Assembly: GCA_002353225.1 (NCBI GenBank)
Contig: DEJF01000010.1
Span: forward strand, 529 to 31,024
Reading direction: 5' to 3'
Source: Prevotella sp. UBA2755
GTDB taxonomy: Bacteria > Bacteroidota > Bacteroidia > Bacteroidales > Bacteroidaceae
DNA length: 30,496 bases
A program made the position numbers and the translations under genes. This document shows, one piece after another, positions 1 to 6,184 of the stretch; within the stretch, counting starts at the first letter, position 1; each line of letters starts with the position of its first letter. The notes under the pieces are model-generated. The model had not been told where the DNA came from. It was given only the letters and a program-made list of their open reading frames with translations, and did no database searches.

Positions 1-324
1 GCGGTTAGTATTGTTAAACGGAAAGACGTGGGTGCTCTACTTCTCACTTATCCCATCGTCGGGCTCTCGCATTGCCTTGTACAAGGATAAGCAACTCGAG
101 ATAGCCCACGTCGTGATATATTGAGACTGCACACTACATAGAGTGAGCAGGGTACAATACACCCAAAGTGGACGTTCTGGTTGCGTATCTTCTTGTACTT
201 TAGATTTGCGAGATCTGACGATAGAAGATAACGTCCGTAAACGTCCTTTTACCAACAAAAGTTTGACCCGCTGTCCCTTTCGGGCTACTTCGAGTCAGTT
301 GCAAACTGATAGTGATTATTTCTG
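1..324. other. Gene-poor stretch with inverted repeats, unassigned
   Basis: No ORF here resembles a known protein; only short overlapping frames exist on both strands. Several inverted repeats are visible: GACGTGGG (25-32) with CCCACGTC (105-112); GGGCT-CTCG (61-69) with CGAG-at-AGCCC (97-107); the palindrome CCTTGTACAAGG (75-86); TATCTTCT (186-193) with AGAAGATA (223-230), extended outward by GGACGTT (170-176) with AACGTCC (230-236). This could be a degenerate mobile element or part of a structured RNA whose start lies left of the window. I do not recognise it. Confidence 0.35.
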
Positions 325-392
325 AAACTCCAAAGGATTCATAGGAAAAAAGTTAGAAGACCCACTCCTGACCTCCCCCTGCTGAGGGGAGG
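325..392. repeat. Direct repeat copy 1 with GC-rich hairpin
   Basis: About 67 bp nearly identical to 777-843: both begin AAACTCCAAAGGATTCATAG, continue through an A-run, and end in a hairpin with stem CCTCCCC (372-378) and GGGGAGG (386-392), loop CTGCTGA. The two copies have the same orientation and bracket a 384-bp unit holding a candidate small RNA and a short ORF. The hairpin half looks like a REP-type intergenic element. Confidence 0.75.
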
Positions 393-415
393 AAACGTAA
401 AAAGTACAGAAAATA

Positions 416-447
416 TTTGGAAGACAAGAAAATAATCTCTATCTTTG
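416..447 (+). promoter_or_regulatory. Bacteroidetes-type promoter for a candidate small RNA
   Basis: TTTG at 416-419, a 20-nt spacer, then TATCTTTG at 440-447. This is a full match to the Bacteroidetes primary-sigma consensus TTTG-N19/20-TAnnTTTG. No ORF follows on this strand; a terminator lies about 80 nt downstream. The predicted transcription start is about 453-455. Confidence 0.7.
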
Positions 448-453
448 CAAACG

Positions 454-530
454 AAAGGAAACAAGTTCCTCCCGCTGAAATGAAAGAGTAGCACCGTAAT
501 CGGGTTAGCAAATCAGTTCAGCGGTTTTTT
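454..530 (+). ncRNA. Candidate intergenic small RNA, about 75 nt
   Basis: A transcript starting about 7 nt after the promoter box would begin with a small hairpin, AGGAA (457-461) with TTCCT (466-470). It ends with a long hairpin whose stem is CCGCTGAA (472-479) and TTCAGCGG (517-524), followed at once by six T (525-530), a classic intrinsic terminator. The 37-nt loop contains CACCG-taat-CGGG, which can form a short inner stem. No start codon opens a useful reading frame. On the opposite strand the same hairpin is not followed by a T-run, so the terminator belongs to this strand. The 3' end touches the stop codon of the convergent small ORF. I do not recognise the family. Confidence 0.5.
472..530 (+). 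terminator. Intrinsic terminator of the candidate small RNA
   Basis: Perfect 8-bp stem CCGCTGAA / TTCAGCGG closing a 37-nt loop, followed by TTTTTT at 525-530. It overlaps the stop codon (529-531) of the convergent small ORF, so the two transcripts may overlap by a few bases. Confidence 0.6.
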
Positions 531-726
531 ATTTCCTCAAATTTTGAATCTCAGCGTCAAATGTTTTCTGGTCTATATCAGACTTAGTAATTTCCACTTC
601 CATTGTGATAACATTAGTTATTACAAAATGCATAGGACAGTTTTTTAATGTATCTGCGATACGCAATGCTTCCTCTCGAAATCTTTTGCTTTCGATGTAA
701 TAGCCTTCGTCAGTTCTTTTAGCCAT
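529..726 (-). CDS. Hypothetical protein, 65 residues
   Basis: A small, charged, soluble protein starting MAKRTDEGYYIESKRF, with no signal peptide or membrane segment and no domain I recognise. Support for it being real: a full promoter at 756-786 on the same strand, an ATG about 22 nt after the predicted transcription start, and convergent terminator placement downstream. The predicted fold would be a helix (residues 10-28), a strand-rich middle with HFVITNVITMEVEI (33-46), and a C-terminal helix. The 5' leader contains an inverted repeat just before the ATG. It lies between two direct repeats, so it may be an accessory insertion. Function unknown. Confidence 0.5.
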   Translation of the reverse strand: MAKRTDEGYYIESKRFREEALRIADTLKNCPMHFVITNVITMEVEITKSDIDQKTFDAEIQNLRK

Positions 727-729
727 AAT

Positions 730-745
730 AAGAATAGTTATTCTT
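730..745 (-). promoter_or_regulatory. Inverted repeat in the leader of the 65-residue ORF
   Basis: AAGAATA-GT-TATTCTT, a 7-bp perfect inverted repeat with a 2-bp centre. It lies between the predicted transcription start and the ATG, where a ribosome would bind. It could be a protein operator or a weak RNA hairpin. Confidence 0.35.
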
Positions 746-755
746 TTACTTAGTG

Positions 756-786
756 CAAAAATACGAATAATTTAGAAAACTCCAAA
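756..786 (-). promoter_or_regulatory. Promoter for the 65-residue ORF
   Basis: On the minus strand TTTG (783-786), a 19-nt spacer, TATTTTTG (756-763). The -33 element lies inside direct repeat copy 2, so the repeat itself supplies part of the promoter. Confidence 0.6.
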
Positions 787-843
787 GGATTCATAGGAAA
801 AAAGTGAAGACCCTCTCCTGACCTCCCCCTGCTGAGGGGGAGG
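777..843. repeat. Direct repeat copy 2 with GC-rich hairpin
   Basis: Second copy of the 325-392 repeat in the same orientation, with one small indel after the A-run. Its terminal hairpin is CCTCCCC (822-828) with GGGGAGG (837-843). It separates the small-RNA unit from the LOG gene terminator. Confidence 0.75.
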
Positions 844-845
844 GA

Positions 846-878
846 AAAAGAAAACGAGGAAGCATGGTCGCTTCCTCG
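846..878 (-). terminator. Terminator of the nucleotidase-LOG operon
   Basis: Nine-bp stem CGAGGAAGC (855-863) with GCTTCCTCG (870-878), loop ATGGTC. Read on the minus strand it is followed by TTTTCTTTTT (854-845), fitting an intrinsic terminator 30 nt after the LOG-family gene stop. Confidence 0.7.
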
Positions 879-907
879 ATTTAGTCGAAATACTTCTCTT
901 AAAGATT

Positions 908-1915
908 TTATCTGTTTCGGAATGCCTTCAACTCCTTGACGATCACGTCGAAGTCATCGGTAAGGGTCAACTGGAGGTTCTTGTATTTCCCTAACTTGAC
1001 AAGTTCCTCCAAGAAGGGATATACAGGGAGTTCCTTCGTCCAGAAATCGGTGCCGAGGAAAATCATCGGACTGGAGTAGCCGAACGACAAGTAGTGGTTC
1101 TGTACGGCATCCTGGAAGATTTCCTGCATCGTGCCGGCACTTCCTGGTGTGTAGATAATACCACCAAAGGCAACGGTCAGGATCAGATCCTCACGGATGC
1201 TGTTCTCGAAGAACTTGGCGATATGTGTAGCAAAGGGGGCTGAGGGCTCATGACCATAGAGGTAGGTCGGAATACCGAGACTCACATAATCACCCTTACG
1301 AGGATAGCGCTCCATCACCTCAAAGGAGGTAGCAAGCCATCCTTTATCTTTGAACGACGGTGCCACTTTGAGCATCTCGATGGCTGCATCTACCTCCTGC
1401 TCTGTACGTCCTGCCATCCAAGCACCCAGATGGGTTGCCTCCATAGCACCTGGTCCACCACCACTCAACATGATAAAGCCCTGCTCCGTGAGTTGCTTGC
1501 TTAACAGCACCACCCTCTTATACATCGGGTCTGTGCGAAGCAAAGCATGTCCACCCATGATACCCAGACAAAGGCGTGAGTCATACTTTTTGAAGAACTC
1601 GTCAAGAGCCACATGGATACAGTGGTCATGCAGCGTACGAGCCAGAGACTCCTCCACATTCTTAGCCTGCTTTCCATTCTCAATAAAGTGCTTATACACC
1701 TTCGTGTCGTAGCAGGTCTCAAAAGATGCCTCCTTCTTGGGGTCATAACCTGCATAAAGTTCCGCTGCGCTGTACAGTGATGTGCGGTTCACATCAAAAG
1801 GCACAGACTTCAGATAATCCATTGCTTTCGCACTGAACAGATCGCCAGCAGACTGCGCTTTTACAGTCGTGGCAGCAAGCACCATAAGTGCCATCAAACA
1901 AATTTTCTCAGTCAT
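908..1915 (-). CDS. Exported LOG-family (TIGR00730-like) protein
   Basis: A Rossmann-fold protein of the LOG / 'lysine decarboxylase-like' family, whose characterised members are nucleoside 5'-monophosphate phosphoribohydrolases. Visible hallmarks are SGGGPGAMEA (151-160) and PGSAGTMQE (257-265), the counterpart of the usual PGGxGTxxE; the second glycine is serine here. Unusually, it starts with a good Sec signal peptide: charged MTEK, a hydrophobic stretch, and a likely cut after VKA (residue 20). The mature N-terminal 100 residues are longer than in short LOG proteins. The ATG lies 4 nt after the stop of the lipoprotein 5'-nucleotidase, so the two are co-transcribed. Family assignment is firm; cleavage of nucleotides in the periplasm is inference. 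Confidence 0.85.
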   Translation of the reverse strand: MTEKICLMALMVLAATTVKAQSAGDLFSAKAMDYLKSVPFDVNRTSLYSAAELYAGYDPKKEASFETCYDTKVYKHFIENGKQAKNVEESLARTLHDHCIHVALDEFFKKYDSRLCLGIMGGHALLRTDPMYKRVVLLSKQLTEQGFIMLSGGGPGAMEATHLGAWMAGRTEQEVDAAIEMLKVAPSFKDKGWLATSFEVMERYPRKGDYVSLGIPTYLYGHEPSAPFATHIAKFFENSIREDLILTVAFGGIIYTPGSAGTMQEIFQDAVQNHYLSFGYSSPMIFLGTDFWTKELPVYPFLEELVKLGKYKNLQLTLTDDFDVIVKELKAFRNR

Positions 1916-1919
1916 TTTC

Positions 1920-3485
1920 TTACTTTTTTATGATACGTCCTTGTGGTTTCGCATATTCTTGACCAATATGTCCATTGAGGTTCTTGGAGACAAACTCAAT
2001 AAAGATATCGTTATAGGTTCTCTTTGTTTCCCAAATAATTTTGCAACCCTTCAGTGCATTATAGAGTCCTCCATCCGTCACGCAATATTTGGTAGTGGCA
2101 ACCTTATAGACACGTTCCTCGTTGATAGGCTCATAATGTTGTGTGAAACTGTTGAGTACCTGTACGTCACTGACACGATGCTCGTTCTCGTAAACAGTGA
2201 ACTTCATACCCGACACCTGCGGAAACTGTCCATCGGGCTTAGGCAGGAAAGCCATTAGTTTATTCAACATAGCAACCAATGTACTGCCTTTCACCTCTGC
2301 CACTACAATATAGTTATCGTAAGGTAACAAGGATAGTAGGTCGCCATAGGTCAGGTCACCCGCTTTCACCTCGTTGCGGATACTTCCACAGTTCAACACA
2401 GAGATATCCGAACCAGTTACCAGACGGAAGGCATCAGTTACAATATCACCAGCATTCGTCTCACTCACACGGACGGCTTCATTACCTTCGTCATCATAGA
2501 TACGCAAAGGAACCTCACTATGACATATCAGACGACTGGTCTGCGCATTCAGCATCGTGTTGATGCTATCCACCAAATGTGCCACATAAGTATTCTTCTC
2601 TTTCACACTCTCCATGGGGATAAGCGTAGTCGTCATCTTACCATCAGGAGTAATGAGTAATTTTCCGATATTGGCAAATTTCGTCCCCGTCTGTGTCACA
2701 ATGATAGGTTTTCTCACCTTATTCAGTATCGTGTCAGCAACAATGGATGAATGAGTATGTCCGTCCAAGACAATATCGATACCCGTGGTATTCGCCACCA
2801 GCGTATGAGAGTCGGAATGACGTGCTGTCTCACGCTCACCCAGATGAGAGTCGACAATCACATAGTCTGCGCCTGCTCTTCTCGCCTCGTCCACCGCACG
2901 CTGTACCAATACGGGGATATCCTCAGTCTGCAAGTCGTAGATCAGACTGTCACGCTCGTCCTTGAAAGCATACGCCTCGTCCTCCATGGAGGTTGGTGTG
3001 ACAACACCGACAAAGGCGATTTTCTTATTGCCAACGCGTTTCATCACGAAGGGTGCATACACCATCCTACCAGTACGTATATCATAAAGGTTGCAGCATA
3101 CAACGGGGGCTGGCACCTGGCGGAGCAACTCAAACATACGTTCCATGCCATAGTCAAACTCATGGTTCCCCAATGTGATAGCATCATAATTAAGAGCCTT
3201 CATGACATCCACCACATATTGTCCCTTCGAGATGGCTCCCACCGTCTGACCTTGGACATAATCGCCATTCGACACCAGACAGACATCGGCTGTGTCGGCT
3301 ATGGCATCACGCAGTCCTGCTAGTTTGGCATAACCGTCCATCGCACAATGTGCGTCATTCTCATATAGGATGACAATATTCTTTTGTTTCAGGCTGGTAG
3401 GAGTGTCCTTGACTGTCTGTTTGCAACCTACCAACAGCAAGATCATCACAACCAACAGGAGTCCTTTAATTATCTTGTTCATCAT
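1920..3485 (-). CDS. 5'-nucleotidase / UshA-like metallophosphoesterase lipoprotein
   Basis: Bimetal phosphoesterase of the UshA/NadN family that removes phosphate from nucleotides or nucleotide sugars. A lipoprotein signal ends LLLVGC with Cys21, so it is anchored in a membrane and faces the periplasm or outside. The N-terminal catalytic domain shows NDAH (43-46), NGDYVQG (73-79), GNHEFD (106-111), DSHLGE (212-217) and DGHTHS (241-246), the metal ligands of the family. The C-terminal substrate-binding domain carries NAGDIVTDAF and NCGSIRNEV. Length, 521 residues, is normal. ATGs at 3485 and 3482 are adjacent and either may be used. The LOG gene follows after 4 nt. Confidence 0.9.
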   Translation of the reverse strand: MMNKIIKGLLLVVMILLLVGCKQTVKDTPTSLKQKNIVILYENDAHCAMDGYAKLAGLRDAIADTADVCLVSNGDYVQGQTVGAISKGQYVVDVMKALNYDAITLGNHEFDYGMERMFELLRQVPAPVVCCNLYDIRTGRMVYAPFVMKRVGNKKIAFVGVVTPTSMEDEAYAFKDERDSLIYDLQTEDIPVLVQRAVDEARRAGADYVIVDSHLGERETARHSDSHTLVANTTGIDIVLDGHTHSSIVADTILNKVRKPIIVTQTGTKFANIGKLLITPDGKMTTTLIPMESVKEKNTYVAHLVDSINTMLNAQTSRLICHSEVPLRIYDDEGNEAVRVSETNAGDIVTDAFRLVTGSDISVLNCGSIRNEVKAGDLTYGDLLSLLPYDNYIVVAEVKGSTLVAMLNKLMAFLPKPDGQFPQVSGMKFTVYENEHRVSDVQVLNSFTQHYEPINEERVYKVATTKYCVTDGGLYNALKGCKIIWETKRTYNDIFIEFVSKNLNGHIGQEYAKPQGRIIKK

Positions 3486-3521
3486 CTTATAGTTTTTGGT
3501 TAATTATCGAATCTTTTTCTA

Positions 3522-3559
3522 TTTGGATGCAAATATACAAAAAATTTTGATTATCTTTG
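3522..3559. promoter_or_regulatory. Divergent promoter region, nucleotidase and GH2
   Basis: Two -7-like boxes lie back to back: TATATTTG on the minus strand (3530-3537) and TATCTTTG on the plus strand (3552-3559). Neither has a TTTG at the ideal 19-20 nt; the plus-strand candidate TTTG (3522-3525) is 26 nt away. Promoter calls are therefore tentative, and both genes may need activators. Confidence 0.4.
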
Positions 3560-3587
3560 CATACATTATTAATAACCTTAGAAAAAA

Positions 3588-6017
3588 ATGAAAACAAGAC
3601 TACTAATCGGTGCATGGCTTATATGCTTGACAGCATTTGCGCAACCTCGAAAAGAAATAAATCTGAAAACCTGGGAGTTCTCGCGTGACAACCAATCGTG
3701 GAATCAAGTGAATATCCCTCACGACTGGGCGATAGCGGGTCCATTTGACAAGAAATGGGACCTGCAGAAGGTTGCCATCACACAGAATGGTGAGACAGAG
3801 GCAACAGAAAAATCAGGTCGTTCGGGGGCTCTGCCATGGATTGGTGAGGGATGGTATCGTACCACCGTGACAATCCCACAAGGTTATGAGACGGCAGAAC
3901 TGGTGTTTGACGGTGCCATGGCAGAGCCAAGAGTCACTATCAACGGTAAAGAGGCAGGCTACTGGGCTTATGGCTATAATGCCTTCCGTATTGATGCCAC
4001 TCCCTACATGAAGGCAGGAAGACTGGATATCAGTGTACACTTGCAAAATCTGGAGGAGAGTTCAAGATGGTATCCTGGAGCCGGACTCTATCGTCCTGTG
4101 ACCTTGATTCTGAAACAACAAACACATATCAACGACTGGTCATTGTTTGCCCGTACTATCCAATTGAGTCAAGAGAAGGCTGAGATTGCCGTGGATATGT
4201 CTGTTGAAGGAATGACAGAAGGAGTAACCGCAAATTTCGAGATTGCTGACAATCAGGGAAATATCGTAGCATTGACTAATCAATTAGATGTAAAGAACGG
4301 ATTGGTTAATACGACCATACAGGTAAAGCGTCCTAACTTATGGTCACCAGAGTCACCTTTTTTATATATACTAACCGCAAAGGTTACGAAAGACGGCAAG
4401 ACGATTGACGTGAAGACGCAAAAGATAGGCATCCGCACCATCAAGGTGTCTCGTGAGAGCGGTTTCCAATTGAATGGTATATCAAGAAAGATAAAAGGTG
4501 TTTGTCTGCATCATGACTTAGGTCCCTTGGGGGCTGCCATCAATAAAGCAGCACTGATCCGTCAGATCCGCACGATGAAGGAAATGGGATGTGACGCAAT
4601 CCGCACGTCTCATAACATGCCATCAACATGGCAGATGGAAATATGCGACTCGATGGGTATGATGGTGATGGCTGAGAGTTTCGACATGTGGATATACCCA
4701 AAGTGTAAGAATGGATATGCACGTTTCTTCAAAGAGTGGGCTCTGAAAGACATCACCAACCTCATCCTGAACCATCGTAATCACCCAAGTATCGTGATGT
4801 GGTCGATAGGTAACGAGATTCCAGAACAATGGAGCGAGGAAGGCAGACAGATCAGCAAGCAGTTACAGGGGCTCTGTCATGCACTTGACCCCACCCGACC
4901 CGTGACACAGGGCATGGATCGTGCGGAGGACGCACTCAACAGCGGTTTTGCCCAAACAATGGAGGTGCCTGGTTTCAACTATCGTGTACATAAATACGAG
5001 AATAACATCAAACAACTGCCACAAGGTTTTTTGTTAGGTAGCGAGACGGCATCGACAGTGTCGTCACGTGGTGTGTATAAGTTTCCTGTTGTCCCCACTG
5101 ACAACTCGCAATTTGCCTCCTACTCCCCCAACTACGACCCCACAGCATTACAAAAAGCAGACGGACAATGCAGCAGTTATGATGTGGAATGGTGCTCATG
5201 GTCAAATCTGCCTGACGACGACTGGCGTTGTCAGGATGATTATCCTTGGGTGATTGGAGAATTTGTATGGACGGGCTATGACTATTTAGGTGAGCCGACA
5301 CCTTACGATGAATACTGGCCCTCTCGCAGCAGTTATTTTGGTATATGCGACCTAGCCGGACTCCCCAAAGACCGTTACTGGCTGTATCGTTCGAAATGGA
5401 ACACTAAGGAACATACTGTTCATCTGCTGCCCCACTGGACATGGAACGGACGCAAAGGGGAGATAACACCTGTATATTGCTATACAGATGGTGTAGAGGC
5501 TGAACTCTTTGTCAATGGCAAGAGTCAGGGACGCATCCGCAAGAACCCTGCCGAGCGACTGGACCGCTATCGCCTGCGCTGGAACAACGTGAAATATGAG
5601 CCCGGCGAAATTCGTGTTGTGGCATACGATGCTCAAGGTAATCAGATTGGCGAGGACACCAAACAGACAGCCGGGAAACCAGTCGCCTTGGTGGCAAAGG
5701 CTGACAGGAGCAGTTATCGCGCTGACGGGGAAGACTTGGCGTTTGTGACGATCAGTGTGGAAGATGCCAAGCATATTGCTGTTCCTACTTGTGACAACGA
5801 ATTGACCTTCTCTGTTGAGGGAGCAGGACGGTTTGAGGCTGTCTGCAATGGTGACGCTACCTCGTTGGAATCGTTCAAGCAACCACAGATGAGACTCTTC
5901 AATGGTGAACTGGTAGTCGTCATAAGAACCGCATCACAGGCTGGTAATATCCGACTACATATCAAAGACACGAAAGGTAAGTTACACCCTACCACTATTA
6001 CTATTCGCACAGAGTAA
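3588..6017 (+). CDS. Exported glycoside hydrolase family 2 (beta-galactosidase-like)
   Basis: GH2 retaining glycosidase of 809 residues, most like beta-galactosidases. The N-terminal signal peptide ends near TAFAQ (residues 15-19). A sugar-binding jelly roll (about 25-180) has WYRTTVTIP; an Ig-like domain follows, then a TIM barrel with RTSHNMPS and SIGNE, where Glu410 is the acid/base. WVIGEFVWTGYDY contains the likely nucleophile Glu558. From about 610 a DUF4982-type module (PHWTWNGRKG, VELFVNGKSQG-like) and a C-terminal beta domain follow. It converges on the GH115 gene. The partner enzyme suggests work on glucuronic-acid-bearing hemicellulose or arabinogalactan, but the substrate cannot be read from sequence alone. 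Confidence 0.9.
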   Translation: MKTRLLIGAWLICLTAFAQPRKEINLKTWEFSRDNQSWNQVNIPHDWAIAGPFDKKWDLQKVAITQNGETEATEKSGRSGALPWIGEGWYRTTVTIPQGYETAELVFDGAMAEPRVTINGKEAGYWAYGYNAFRIDATPYMKAGRLDISVHLQNLEESSRWYPGAGLYRPVTLILKQQTHINDWSLFARTIQLSQEKAEIAVDMSVEGMTEGVTANFEIADNQGNIVALTNQLDVKNGLVNTTIQVKRPNLWSPESPFLYILTAKVTKDGKTIDVKTQKIGIRTIKVSRESGFQLNGISRKIKGVCLHHDLGPLGAAINKAALIRQIRTMKEMGCDAIRTSHNMPSTWQMEICDSMGMMVMAESFDMWIYPKCKNGYARFFKEWALKDITNLILNHRNHPSIVMWSIGNEIPEQWSEEGRQISKQLQGLCHALDPTRPVTQGMDRAEDALNSGFAQTMEVPGFNYRVHKYENNIKQLPQGFLLGSETASTVSSRGVYKFPVVPTDNSQFASYSPNYDPTALQKADGQCSSYDVEWCSWSNLPDDDWRCQDDYPWVIGEFVWTGYDYLGEPTPYDEYWPSRSSYFGICDLAGLPKDRYWLYRSKWNTKEHTVHLLPHWTWNGRKGEITPVYCYTDGVEAELFVNGKSQGRIRKNPAERLDRYRLRWNNVKYEPGEIRVVAYDAQGNQIGEDTKQTAGKPVALVAKADRSSYRADGEDLAFVTISVEDAKHIAVPTCDNELTFSVEGAGRFEAVCNGDATSLESFKQPQMRLFNGELVVVIRTASQAGNIRLHIKDTKGKLHPTTITIRTE

Positions 6018-6019
6018 CA

Positions 6020-6053
6020 AGAAAGGTCTCTCATCACGAGAGACCTTTCTTTA
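6020..6053 (+). terminator. Terminator between GH2 and GH115
   Basis: Perfect 13-bp stem, AGAAAGGTCTCTC (6020-6032) with GAGAGACCTTTCT (6038-6050), loop ATCAC, followed by TTATG. It starts 2 nt after the GH2 stop codon. A short T-run makes it usable on the plus strand; the long stem could also work in the opposite direction for GH115. The remaining spacer to 6184 is AT-rich with no visible feature. Confidence 0.75.
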
Positions 6054-6184
6054 TGTTCCTTATAAACAATCTTCTTACCTTATAGAACTTCCTAATGTCT
6101 ATTTCTATGCTTTTTCTTTATGCAAAATTAAATCAATCGCTTGTATTTTTACATACTTCAGAATCAAAAATAGATTCCAAAGCC

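Noticed and set aside
37..325. Small frames of 73 and 60 codons at the left edge
   Set aside because: No domain, no promoter, overlapping each other on opposite strands and crossing inverted repeats.
1250..1712. Plus-strand frames of 84 and 120 codons opposite the LOG gene
   Set aside because: Low-complexity shadow translations over a well-supported gene.
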